Below, piece by piece: positions 1 to 11,900 of a DNA stretch of 64,000 nucleotides; position 1 is the first letter of the stretch, and every line of letters starts with the position of its first letter. The position numbers were made by a program, and so were the translations under genes. Origin of the DNA: Diprion similis (taxonomy: Eukaryota > Arthropoda > Insecta > Hymenoptera > Diprionidae); the NCBI RefSeq assembly GCF_021155765.1, contig NC_060112.1:9362001-9426000 (forward strand), in the 5' to 3' direction. The notes beneath the pieces were generated by a model. It was not told the origin of the DNA. It saw only the letters and a program-made list of their open reading frames with translations, and searched no databases.

Positions 1-960
1 TACGCAATTCTGAACAAAAATACTATGATACATTTTCATTTGACACAGAAATAAAGAAATCGCACAGCCTTTAAGAAATACAAAAGTAAATTCGTAGAAT
101 TCATGCTATTTTAGAAAATGAATGGGAGTGTTTTTGTTCAGAATCGTTTATAGAATGGGGCTGTTAAGCCCATTTTCATGTTTGAAATATGTGAACTTCC
201 ATATTTTAAGATATATACGTCAATGTTGAAATCGACCAGAACACCCCCTCAAGTTCCAATTATATCTACTCATTGCTCAGGGCACTCAATTACGATAAGT
301 ACACGTAGGATAGTATGTAGTCTTACTGTGCTCCTCTCACTTACTTCTGTGAGAACGCTGTTTCCATACCAATTCAACCTACTGCAAAACTTGACATTCT
401 TGATTTGGCTGAAACTTAGGTATCTCTTTGCACTCTGTGAAGAAATGTTCCTTGATTTTTTTCAAATTTTTTCGTCGATCCGTTCGGCATACTCGTACTA
501 TTTTTTTTTTGTCAAATTCTATGTTTTGGAGTGCACTTTTTAAAAATGCAATGTAATAAAATATTAAATGCTTTTTTACGAAATTTTTTTGTTTTTCAGT
601 ATTAAAATCTTGCTTTTGACCTTGAGTCTATCGATTGATTTTTTTTACTTGCTAAATTCTCAAAAATACTACTATCTATTCCACGAATCTTACTCCGGTT
701 TCATTGTGGAGAAATGATTAATTTTATTTTTTTCGATTTTTCAATATTGATTCATTTTTTCTTCTCATTCAAAACTTCTAATGTTACTTGAAAGTTATAC
801 AAAAAAATTTGAAATAATCAAGGAGCCTTTTCGTTCACACTTGTTTTGTACAGGATTCAAAAAGATGGCCAAGTTTTAGCCAAATCAAAAATGTCAATTT
901 TCGCAGAAAGTGGGTAGTGTAGACTGCTCCATACAAGGCGTGCGTTTATTTTTTGGCCGT
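1..960. other. AT-rich intergenic stretch, nothing recognised
   Basis: This stretch is AT-rich with many T-runs. One 121-codon open frame (178-543) has a biased, low-complexity translation, no recognisable domain and no convincing splice or promoter context. I see no gene, RNA gene or complete mobile element before the inverted repeat that begins near 961. Confidence 0.5.
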
Positions 961-1450
961 ACCTAAGAGTATGCAGCACTTTTACTCTTACTGACCGAGC
1001 AAACTCACCTTATTCCTTTATTTTATTAAAAAACAAACTAACGGAAAGGGTTCAAATTTCGAAGGTACAACAGAATTCAGTACAATTACTCATAATCCGA
1101 CAACCGTCAAAAAAATGTGTGTTTTTTCGACAATTGCCACTATTCCCGCATTTCCCGCATTTCAGGGGCTAAAAAGTGCATAATTGAGATAATTTCTGCA
1201 ATTCCGGAAAGAATGAGGAGTAAAATGATCTGAAAATGCGGATTGCGAAAATGAGAATTGTGGAAAGTATCTTAACTAGGCACTTTTTGGCCCCTGGAAT
1301 GCGGGAAATATTGGAATAGTGTACCTTTTTTCGAATTATGAGTAATTTTCTTGAATTCTGTTAGGAAAGAGCGGTTCAAGGGAAAGGGTCAGTTTGCTCG
1401 GTCGGTAAGGGTAGGAGTGCTACATGCTCTTAGCTCCTTGCTCTTAGGAT
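961..1450. mobile_element. Long inverted-repeat (foldback/MITE-like) element
   Basis: The left arm (about 961-1195) reappears as an imperfect reverse complement in the right arm (about 1225-1450). Matching landmarks, in order, are a CTAAGAG-type end, the block accgagcaaact (left) against agtttgctcggt (right), acagaattca against tgaattctgt, attactcataat against attatgagtaat, and the aggggc...aaaaagtgc block against its complement near 1280-1310. The two arms cover almost the whole 490 bp, with a short centre near 1200-1225. There is no coding capacity. It is most likely a non-autonomous DNA transposon or foldback element; a hairpin-RNA locus is the alternative. I could not identify a target-site duplication. 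Confidence 0.65.
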
Positions 1451-1499
1451 TCTCACATAGTTAGGCACTGCCAACCGTAGTGGTCGCGAAACTCATCAT

Positions 1500-1681
1500 T
1501 TTTAGAACGCATTCAATGCGCCATTTGCCGGCCCAGTTCTCGTATTGTTCACGCATGCATGTTACAAATGTACCGGGAATTACCCGAAAACTAAGCGGAT
1601 GCGTAGATGTGGCTGTTATTTATGCCCCGCCTGCATACTGTAAAGTTCAATTGCAAAGAGTCATGACTCAACAAATGAAGA
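1500..1681 (+). other. stau: Candidate first exon of staufen (5' UTR plus short coding start)
   Basis: This GC-richer block ends at a strong donor (A|GTAAGTT at 1681/1682). An ATG at 1663 opens a short frame that reads MTQQMK plus one extra base at the donor, which is phase 1. The next staufen exon begins at 4330 after a TTTCCCCAG acceptor with two bases before an in-frame GTA ATG, so the joined frame would run without a stop into the staufen body (MANVG...). The 5' end is a guess. Phase agreement, donor quality and the need for an upstream exon support it; no transcript evidence is available. Confidence 0.45.
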
Positions 1682-4329
1682 GTAAGTTATTTACGTGTAA
1701 AACATTATGTTTTGGTTTTTTATAAACTTTTGGCTCTGCCGTGTATGCGCTCAGACTCTTTAAGCTCATTTACAATTAGCTAGATTGTTTTCTAACAGCA
1801 GTCTCAATTTCTTATGTCAAACTTTAAACTAGCAATATTACAAACAAACAAAAAAAAATACTCAATTTGTATATTTCCTTCATAGAGTGGCTGCACCATA
1901 CACTAGAAATGCCAATTGAGTGCCTTTAATTTTTTAGCAAAAATTCCAGTGTCCAAACAATTAATGAAGTTATGCTGAAGTTACACAGCAGTGGATAGAA
2001 TAAATTTGGACTCTTCAAGAGGATATGGAAGTGCCGATTAAATAATTCACATTTTATACTTTTTTCTCATCGGAGTAATGAAATTGTTTCAAACTTTGGA
2101 CAATGATAGTATTTGCAATTTTCTTTGTGAAGTCATTGAAGGGATTCCGAAAAATCCATGAAAACACTGAATATACTTAAAACAGATTCTTAGTTACGTG
2201 AAGGTTATGGTAGCCAGCATATTTGATTATGAGCTTTCACACCTGGTAACTACCATTTAGGCGTTACCCAAATTTTATGCGTTTGTCAGTATCCTTGACA
2301 GTTGGACTTTCTGCCTGAAATTGTAAAAAAGCTGCTCAAATTTTATGAAATCCTTGAAAGTCTTATGATACTCTGTAAAACAAGGTACCCAAAATTTAAA
2401 TGTGGCAATTTTGGAGATCTAAGACGAGAAATGGCAGGTTTCAGCCATGATCAGAGAAATTTTGCTTTATGGTATAAACCAGTGATAGCAATGGCTCAGT
2501 AATGCGTAATTTTATAATAATAAAGCTAAACATCAATATTAATAGCAAAATCGTTAAAGCCTGCTGTGGGCATTTTTTGTTAATAAATTTGTTGTTTTAT
2601 AAAAAATTATTGTGATCATGACAAGCAGCTTTCAATGACTGCACCCACATCCAGGCGTGATGTTATTACGACCTATTTTGGGATCGCAACCTGCCGATTA
2701 CGCGGTTGTATGAAGGATAAAAGGAAATTAGAGGAACTTGTATTGTGAGTTGAATGTTTGAGTATATAATTGATTTATTGTAAAAGATGTGTAGAATACA
2801 ATGATAAAGTATAGAGGAGGAAAAAGGAAACAGAAGTAAATCCAGTTGTTGGCTAAACGAAAAATGACTTGAGATGTATATATGGGTGGTAGGGACTGGC
2901 TGGTTGCAGTTTAGGAGTAGAGGGAATATTCTGCTAATGAAGTATAGGAACAGAGGCAGTGATGTCATGATAAGGAGAGGATGTAGGGTATAAGGTAGCT
3001 GTGAGAGTATGAGAAAAGAATCTAAATTCTAAAGGATGTAACTGCTAGTATTCATTCGATTAATTGAAGTATCATTTTAAGAAGGATGATAAATTATCAC
3101 GACAGAGCCACAAGTTTAAAATGTTATCCAAACTTCCATTTTCAATGTGATTTATTTGATTTTATCAGTCCGCCACTGGTTTGTAACCGTGGCAAGTTTG
3201 TTTCTTCTGCTAAATGTCGCAGAGGCGAAAAAACATCTTTCGTCGTTAAACTACACTGCTGAAGACTTACGAATCTTTTTTGGACCAACAGGTTGTATAG
3301 AAGGTCTGTTTTATTTCAGTAATTTATATATAATACTTTACCATTTAAGTCTAGGAATAAGTAGACATTTTTGCTGTATTGTTTTAGGATGACAACAGAT
3401 GGTGAAAACTGGTAAAACTAGAATTTAAAAATTGCAGGTAACTTTATAATTTGGGAAAACTGGGAGTTACACTCATCCATAAGGGACACCTAGTCTTTAT
3501 TGCTAATTCATTACAAAATGACGTTTAACTTTAAACAGTATTTGACAAATCTTTGAAAATAGTCTGCTGCTATATATCGCGAAGAAAATATGGGATTCCA
3601 TTTGAAATTGTATAGAGTTAAACCGAAAAACAGAGTTAAGATTTGTGTTTGTAGGGCCACCTAATTTTCTTCCTTACCGATTCAAGAAAGAGTACAAAGA
3701 ACCAAATGCTTGGCTTCATAAATAGTGATCCTAAAATCAGCAAATGACTGATAAACAGGAAAATCCTGAAATGGTCAATTTTCGTATAGTTAATGAAAAA
3801 GGTTTCATACCTTTGATGAAGATGATGCCAAAATTATAAAAAAAAAAAAAATACTGTTGACATTTTAATAAGAATGAGTTGACCCGCAAGTTATGATGTT
3901 CAAAAAATTTGTTTGTGAGTGAATGTAAATTACAATTTATTGTGCTGCAGTCGAAAAAACTTTTCTTCCATAAGAATACGCGGTAATTTGAAAGTTTTGT
4001 ATCTTCAACAAAAGTTCGTTAGATATTTCCAATTTTTGTAGTGATTTTGTGATACTAATTTTGGTTGCTGTAATTTTTTTGGGAAATTTTTCACGTTTCT
4101 TTAGTAATTAATAATTCTTCATTAGCCTATACGTTAAATTGATTTTCTTGATAAAAAATGTTAACTTCCTGGTTGGAGACAACTTCTAGCTTGCTCAGAT
4201 TATTTTTTTTTTCGAACTGACTGAATTATAAGAGCAAACGTACTTGATGGCTGCTGAACCTCAAACAAGTTTAATTTTCCATCATTTATAATTACTTGGT
4301 AGTAAATCTTAATTTTCAACTTTCCCCAG
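1682..4329 (+). other. Putative first intron / upstream region of staufen
   Basis: The stretch is mostly AT-rich and lacks long conserved reading frames. It contains an A-run near 3840-3852 and a possible additional exon at about 3169-3291 (listed separately). Its right end is a good polypyrimidine-AG acceptor at 4329. No other gene or RNA was recognised. Confidence 0.4.
3169..3291 (+). other. Possible unassigned exon with hydrophobic N-terminal-like segment
   Basis: An open stretch is bounded by a TTTTATCAG acceptor (ending 3168) and an ACAG|GTTGTA donor-like site (about 3291/3292). Its translation has a hydrophobic run (FVTVASLFLLLNVAEA) followed by a charged part, like a signal peptide and cleavage site. 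No family is recognised. It might be an alternative 5' exon of staufen, part of an unrelated small gene, or chance. Confidence 0.2.
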
Positions 4330-4334
4330 GTGTA

Positions 4335-7182
4335 ATGGCTAATGTTGGATTAATCGACCAGAGCAATACAGTTGCTGGTACTCTTCCCACTCAACTCACC
4401 GTTCAGCAAGGACAACATCAAACAGACCAATTGTCTCAACAGCAACTGCATAATCAACAGAATGCGGAACAGAATATTTCACCCCCGAATGAAGACAACG
4501 GAGAGTCCAGGGACCAGAGTCCATCCAATCAGAACCAAATCAACACAAATAATACAAATTTGGCAAACATGAAAGAGAAAACTCCGATGTGTCTCGTCAA
4601 TGAACTCGCAAGATTTAATAAAATCCAACACCAGTATAGATTAACCAATGAACAAGGCCCTGCACATAAAAAGAAGTTTACTGTTACTCTAAAACTTGGT
4701 GATGAAGAATTTGTTGCCGAAGGTCCAAGCATTAAAAAAGCACAACATAGTGCAGCCACAAAAGCACTTGAAGATACCTGGTACAGACATCCACCACCAA
4801 AACCAGCGAGGGCAATGAGGATTTTACATCCAGGAAAATGTCCTGCTGCTTCTGGTAATAATTAGTAATGCTCCTTCATTGCCGATTTTCTTAATTACAT
4901 GGTACTTTACATTAGGGAGTTGGTTACGTGATACTAATTTGATGATAATTATAAAACTGAGTGACTTATGAATTATGTAAATTCCAATGAGAATGTGAAA
5001 GTTCTCTTACGAGCTTATTCGACAGTAAACTTCGATTTTTACATAAAATTCAGACACGTGAACGTAAATCCTGCGTTTATATTATAATACAAAAACACAT
5101 TCACCGAAGAATTAATGTTCCAGTCCTTCAAAATAAAAATAGAAATAGCAAATTGTAATGTGCCAAAACACGTATGCCAGCAGTACAAGTACAATACGAG
5201 GAACCAATTGGATACAAACGTTCAAGAGATGTTACTTATGATTTCATTTTTCGACCGACTATCACTCGATTAGATGAACTCTTCCATGTAAAATAAACAT
5301 ACAAGAGGGCATTATTTTGTCGAAGTTACGTGACTGACCCACAACTACTTAATACACTTTGAATAGTAAAACGGATTACTGCACGGTACCTTTAATTTTG
5401 GTCTAATCTAAAATTATATCAATGTATATCGTATTTGTTATCTTGAAAAAATTATTGAGAAAACATTTTTTACTCCAATTGCATTTTAGTCCAACACATA
5501 ATAATTTTAGAAAATTTTCAGAACACGATTTATTTAATACTGGTAAATGATACTATCCAATAATTTCAGCCCATCTACCACCAACAGTAGAACTGAATGC
5601 TTTAGCAATGAAGCGTGGCGAACCAACAGTTTACACATTCAGCCAAGCTCCTCCAGCCCCTCTGCAACAATTTGTGCCACATGGATATGGAAACTTTCCT
5701 CGAATGCTAACTCCACGTTATCCAACCTATAATCGAGGATTTCAATCACAGCAGCAAGGACTCTATGTTGTCACATTGAAGGTTCGTTACCTAAAATTCG
5801 TCTTGGCTGATCGACAAATCTTGTTGATTTCAAACAAAGAACAATGTAACTAATTGCTCTAGGTTGGGGATCGTGAATTTCTTGGAAGAGGTGTTACTGG
5901 ACAGGCTGCACGCCACGATGCAGCTAGCCGAGCTTTGGAACAACTGCGCCAGCTACCTTTGCCTGAAGAAATAATAAATACTTGTGCTGCAAACGACAAT
6001 GGAACATTAAGTGGAATAGATGATCCTAACGCGGAATTGAAAAGCCCTGTTTCGCTCGTTCATGAGACTGCATTGAAACGAGGCCTTTCGGTAAACTTCG
6101 AAGTTGTATCGGAACGAGGCAAGCCGCATATTCGAATTTTTGTTACCAAATGTACAGTTGGGGATAGAACCACAACTGGAGAGGGGTCTTCAAAGAAGGC
6201 AAGTTAAAGTTAAAACTCTAAATTCGTTCAAAATTACGTTGTCAAGTATTTTTGATTATACTTGAATTTTTTTTTTTGCTTCAGGTATCAAAAAAACGTG
6301 CAGCGGAGTTGATGCTAGAAGAGTTAAAACGCCTCCCTCCTATTCCTATTACAATTCAAACTCCCTCTGTACAGCGTATGAAGCGAAAACCTCCAGCAAC
6401 TAAAAAAAAGTCACGAAATCTCATAAAAGTTTATCAAGAACCTCGCACTGAGCCTGAGGCGGCTGAGGAAGTGAATCCTATTTCTCGTCTCATCCAAATT
6501 CAACAAGCAAAACGTGAGAGAGAACCAGTTTATACACTTGTAGATGAAAAGGGTGCTCCACGACGTAGAGAGTTCATCATGGAAGTTACCGTCGGATCAA
6601 ACTCTGCGCAAGGAGTTGGGCCCAATAAGAAATTAGCTAAACGAGCTGCCGCCGAAGCACTACTGATGCAATTGGGATATAGTAAACCGCAGCCTCAACC
6701 AGTTAAGCCTTCAATCAAGACAGGGGATAATGAAAATTCTGAGGGAAAACCAAGAAAGGTTACGTTCTTAGAAGAAGATCAGGTCAACGAAATTCCGAAT
6801 CATTCTATTGGCGGTAGGGTCTTTATTATGAATCGTATAGATAATTACATCTGTGATTTGGCAGCAACAGTCGGTCAATCATGTTTACTCAAATTTCAGG
6901 TACGACTGGACGACAACTAGTTCCTGGGCTTCTGTTAGTAGATGGAGGCCAGGAATCGAAACTCGGCGGAGGACCCAGTGTTCAATCTGTAGCTGAGGAA
7001 TTACGTGGCCAGCAACAGCAACAGACACCTGTTGTTTCCCCCAAAGATCAGCTGAGGTATTTGGCTCAGCTACTAAGCTTTGACATACAGTTCAGCGACT
7101 TTCCAAAGGTATGTTCAACATGATACGTATATTCATTATCAAAAACATTTTATTATTTTGACGTTCTTTGTTATTACTAACA

Positions 7183-7213
<31 letters not shown>

Positions 7214-8433
7214 GACGCTTAAATATTTGACAATAATTTTTTAACATTATTAAAATAGTTTTTGAAACAAACGTTTATTACAACATATTTATATCCCTTT
7301 GAATTCGGCCTGACTAATCGATTCAAATTGACTGGGTCAGCAGAGTGAGTCGGTCTACTACTGCCGCCTAGTAATTTGTGTCCCTGGAGGTAACCTGTAG
7401 CAGGCCAGAGTCAGAGGGTTCTGACCAGAGCATGGTACTTCCCCCGCACTACGCGGCTTGTGACCGAAATTTTACGAATTATTCATGCTAATCTGAGTAG
7501 AATAACCCAATTAAAACAAACCGCCTGTCGCGCCTGAGAGCAAATGCGCTGAACTTACACCATACCACTCTGATAAGTTACATGAAAGAGCGTTCCCAAA
7601 CTTCCATTTCTTTTATCTCACCTACCAAGACTGAGTTGATGGGTGAAACTGAAATGCATTGGAATCCAGTCTTGTTATGATAATATCACAATTTGTTTTT
7701 GCATGAACATAATTTTACTACTTTTTTTTTGTCTTTTCATAACGAAAACTGAGGAAATTCTTTCGTTTGCTGACAGACACAAAAACTAACTGAAACGTTT
7801 AGTTCATTCAATAACAATAATGCTGAAATTAATAAGAATGTGAATGTGTATGCTGTAGACCGAACCTTCTTCTACTTTTACTAGAAACCACGACCTTCTA
7901 TTTTTTATTAATAAACAATTCTATTTCAGCGTTTTTAAAAATACAGGAGTAATGCATAATGACATATGCTGAAGCAAAACGTCAAGAAAAGAGCGTTATT
8001 TCAGTCAGGAAAATAAAAAATTCAGAGGCATTTTCAAAACTAAATTGAGTAGCCACACTTGTCGAGGAATTTTTGATATCACATCTTATAATGGCTTTGA
8101 TTGATAAAACATAGTATTATCTCTCATTATCAACAAATGAAATGTGCACCATGTATCCAATATCGATTCTCTATATCCTAGGGCAACCATAACGAATTCC
8201 TTTCTCTTGTCTCGCTGAGCACTGATCCACCCCAGGTATGTCATGGAGCCGGACCAACGACAGATGCAAGTCGGGATCAAGCTGCGCTCACAGCTCTGCG
8301 CACCCTCAGCAAACTTGGCTTGGACAATGTAACAAACCCGCAAAACAAGAAAGATAAGGGAGCCTCAGGGGATGGCTTACACATTAGTAATCAAGTTAAA
8401 AACAACATTCTAAATGGAGCCATCAATAAGTAA
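4335..8433 (+). CDS. stau: Staufen, double-stranded RNA-binding protein (6 coding exons)
   Basis: Exons: 4330-4854 (ATG at 4335), 5570-5781, 5863-6198, 6285-6813, 6900-7108 and 8182-8433. Joined, these give 685 codons plus stop; phases agree at all five junctions. Staufen binds structured mRNA in the cytoplasm and works in mRNA localisation, translation control and decay. Five dsRBDs are visible: dsRBD1 (about aa 82-155, [13 protein letters not shown] and KKAQHSAA), dsRBD2 (about 180-276), dsRBD3 (about 304-374, ending [13 protein letters not shown]), dsRBD4 (about 420-488, [13 protein letters not shown]) and the divergent dsRBD5 (about 580-650). dsRBD2 carries a Pro/Gln/Tyr-rich insertion in its first half, as in Drosophila Staufen. 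The N-terminus is Gln/Asn-rich. The third intron appears to be GC-AG. An upstream exon at 1663-1681 may add eight residues. The assignment is firm; the exact N-terminus is not. Confidence 0.93.
6199..6284 (+). other. GC-AG intron in staufen
   Basis: The exon before ends TCAAAGAAG and is followed by GCAAGT; the next exon starts after TGCTTCAG with GTATCAAAAAAACG. Only this join keeps the dsRBD3 motif [12 protein letters not shown] intact. The nearby GT (five bases on) would shift the frame. AAG|GCAAGT matches the usual U1-compatible GC donor. The intron is 86 bp. Confidence 0.75.
7183..7600 (-). mobile_element. Probable antisense retroelement remnant (3' end with A-tail)
   Basis: A 23-nt T-run (7183-7205) is followed by AT-rich sequence and then a GC-richer block at about 7310-7480 that contrasts with the surrounding intron. 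Read on the minus strand, this is a GC-richer body, an AT-rich 3' end with an AATAAA-like motif, then a long A-tail, as expected of a LINE or SINE 3' end. No reverse transcriptase or pol III promoter is visible, so the family is unassigned. It lies in the last staufen intron. Confidence 0.35.
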
Positions 8434-11339
8434 ATGAAAACGGGCTTTGGATAACTTTCAATTCAATTATAATTTGAATGGTGTTTTTTATATTTTGCTA
8501 AGTACTTTTTATTGGCATGTGATTGTCGTGCTGAAAGTATTTCGGAAATAAGCTTGTCCTAGTATTGAAAGCGAATAATGAAAATTGCTACTATGCAAAC
8601 ACTACAGATTAATTTGATATAAATTATAAGTATGAGCAGAACAAAGTAATGAAATTTTCTTATTATTCATTGAATGCTGTAGTGATGTTTACAATCCCCA
8701 AAATTAATGGATTTTGATATCTGAGATAAAATGCGGCCATCTCTAACTATCTTCTGACGCTACAGATCAATTGCCATGAATGTAAACTATATCTAATTAC
8801 CTAACACAGATACATGAATTAAATATAAATCAATAGTTTCTTTTTTCGATTCATTTCAATCCAATGCTTAAATAGATTCTTATACAAAACATGAATATTT
8901 ATTATTCCAATTTTTTTATAAATCAAAATCTCATAACAATATTCGTCAATAAATAATACGGTATCAAGTATCCTGTAAATAAAATCAGCCAATATTGTTA
9001 GATGATTCTGATAGCAGATCTGTCAAATTGCGTTACGTGAAAAAAAGAACCATTTGAAAATTGAACTCGCGGAAAATAAAAAGGAGAAACGGAAAAAGAT
9101 AGGTAATTTGATGTACACTATTCTATGCTCCAATGTGCTTTTAAAACAGGGCCTAGAAGCACTCTGAGGTTATATTCATGTTAATATCTAATGGAATAAG
9201 AGATAAGAAAAAAATGTATCAAAGCTTTCATGAATAACTTGTAAACTGTAAATCGCTACTTTGTACAAGATGTTGAATTGGAAGTTTTGATAGACATAAA
9301 AAGAGGTAAGATTTCAAATTCGTCTCGTCTTGTCTTGTAATTATTCTCAACAATTCTAATTTAATTCTGCTAAGAATAATTTTCATACGACGTAGCGAAT
9401 TTTGAAATATTACTGTGACTAATAAATATTTAAAAAAGATTTAAAAAAACCTTGAAAAAATATAATAATGGATGTAGGCAATTTGGAGCTCAGTACAGGA
9501 TTGAGGCAAAATAAAATTAGGTTGCACATTTATTTTCCTTTAATTTAGTTTTAAAATGTAACTGATGTTTTGATTTTCAATTTTATTTTCATAGACATGC
9601 GTGAAGTTCTGTGCTGAAACTCCCAAGCAACGTTATCTTATATTCATTATTCATATTGCATACTCTACAATATTAATTAAAATTTCAAACTATGAAAGAT
9701 CGTTAATTTTTAATTAATATACCAAGTTTTTTTCACGCTAAGCAAGCGTATGAGATGTTTGAAACATTGTAAGTTACTCTGAGTGAATTGATTTCATATT
9801 CACACGTTTTTTTTCCATTATCATTGTTTTTTTACAACATATAATTACCATTTTGTCAAGTTGTTTATAGATTACTTCACAAGTTGATAAATGTTCATTT
9901 TCCCAGATATCGCATTGTAGTTTCACATGGGTGTATGTGTGAACGGGGTTCTTAATTCTTTTTCATGAAACTCAGCTAGAAATTGTATATAACAGAATAT
10001 CAAATGAATTTGATGTATCAATTAATGGAAAATATTAGAGATAAAAAAATTTGAAGGGTCTTGAAACTTAACGAAAGCTTAGAATTTATTTTACAATGGG
10101 ACCTTCCACCCCCTGGATTACTGATTTGACCGAAATATGATATGATGGTATTAGTCAACCGCAAGTGCACAACAGTTGAATACTAGTAGTAATTTCTGGG
10201 ATGAGTTTCTCCCCCAAAAATAAGGCTTAGTAAAATTTCCCTTTCTTCTGTATGAGGTAATTTTGCTGATGAGAAATATTTCGTATTACACTTAGGCCAA
10301 ATCGCGACGTAATCAGTGAACCAACCGGTGGAAGTTCTTATCAATTACCAATAACAGGTATAGCTGTTTCAATAGAAAACGAATTATGTAACTCCCAAAG
10401 ATGAAGCTCAAATGAGCCCTACCTTACCCACATTAATGTATTACACGCCTTATAGAGATAGTTGGTACAATATTAAAGTATTATAATCAATATAAAATCT
10501 AAGATATTTGGGAAAAATAATATTATGCGCAACAGTTCTAAAAACAATTTTTAATATTTAAACATAACCGTAGTTAGTTATGCTAAAAAATGAATTATAC
10601 AGATATTGAAGAATGGATTGATTTCGTTAAAAATGTACTGACGATGAGTTTTTATGCTGGTATTATCATTCTCAGTACCCGTAGTATGGATTTCTCGTCT
10701 TTGTACGAGAATATCTAGTTTAGAAAATAAATATCCAATTTTAGAACTGTTGGCTACGATTGAGACATGATTTTCTCTGCGAATCGATTAAATAATAGTC
10801 TCACTTATAATGTAACCGATGACTGTGGAAGTCATGTAATGCCAAGTCTGTGCATGCCTCTCACATCCAGTTTAATCAGTCGAAGTATACAAAATTTCTG
10901 TAGTTTAACTGCAGGAAACTAAAGGCAGCCTCACTCCAGTTGTAAATTCTAAATTATAGTTTTAATTTTTTGAACAGTAAATAACTGTAAAAAATTATGT
11001 TTTTTTCCTGCGTTGAGGCAGCAGCAATTTATTATTGTAAATTGTACAAAAATTACAAATTAAAACTACGGGAATTTTTAATGTCTGCCAAGTTTTTATG
11101 GATCTTCGGGATGGAGCTAACAGAATAGACTTGGCAAGAATGGATTTGACCATTTCGAACATTGTCGGTTTGTATTCGAAATCAATAAACAATTACAAAA
11201 ATGTTAAGAAATCAACAGTTTATTCTGTATGCAAGATAATATTAAGAGATAACCAAGATGCTTTGAACCGTGTACATTGATTAAAATTCGTTTTTTCTGT
11301 AGTAAACTCTGCAACTTTGCTAATTACATGAATGTTTCA
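8434..11339. other. Staufen 3' flank and intergenic DNA
   Basis: The staufen 3' UTR should begin here, and several AATAAA-type signals occur in the first 600 bases. The rest is AT-rich with no long open frame of coding character on either strand. The small frames around 10995-11280 overlap on both strands and look like chance. Confidence 0.5.
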
Positions 11340-11900
11340 GCGGACTAAAAGCAAGTTTACAGTAGGCTTGCGGGGCTTGCGCGCCCGTCGGGCGGTCTCT
11401 CATCTGCGCCCTGATTGGTGGATTTCAATTACATCACGCAGTCGACCATCAACCGCGTTCCATTTTTAAGGACGGTTTACATGTCCGTAGTGAGGAATCT
11501 GTGCTATAAATTCACAACCGCCAATTGGTGATACTTTCATACAATCCTTTTCAGTCTTCAGTAGCGTCTAATCCACGGTTTCGCACACAGGTTTTGAAAC
11601 TCTGGATTTCGACGTGGGCCTCTCAGCGTGCCAAGCCGCTGGCGTCGCTGCGATCGAGGGATACCCGGTGCGGCAAAGTAACAATAATCGCCCGTGCGCG
11701 ATGCGTATCACTCTACTATATGCTAAAAGGTATCACACGAGCACGCACCGAGCATAGACCATGAACCAGACCGTGAGAACGCTACGAACAGCCAATAAGA
11801 TACTCGTGAAGAGGAAGCTTGGCCGGTATTCATATGTAGATGCAATCAGAAGCATGGAGATTGTAGGTGAGCACGGACTTATAGGTGAGTCTTCTAATTT
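11340..11900 (+). promoter_or_regulatory. GC/CpG-rich block, probable CFAP20 promoter and 5' non-coding exon
   Basis: GC and CpG content rise sharply here compared with the flanks, for example gcgcgcccgtcgggcgg near 11378-11394. A CCAAT-type motif (ctgattggtgg, about 11411) and an ATF-like tacatcacgc follow. Donor-like GTGAGC and GTGAGT sites occur near 11867-11886, and the first CFAP20 coding exon has an acceptor (AATTCCAG, ending 12304) upstream of its ATG, so a 5' UTR exon here is plausible. A frame starting at 11761 (MNQTVRTLRTANK) could be a uORF; I recognise no domain in it. Confidence 0.4.

Noticed and set aside
1480-1725. 81-codon frame as an independent gene
   Set aside because: The translation resembles no family, and the strong donor at 1681/1682 cuts it. 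A 5' exon of staufen explains the block better.
2666-2968. 100-codon minus-strand frame rich in Phe, Leu and Ser
   Set aside because: It is the complement of a purine-rich stretch, which produces such compositions by chance. No domain or splice context.
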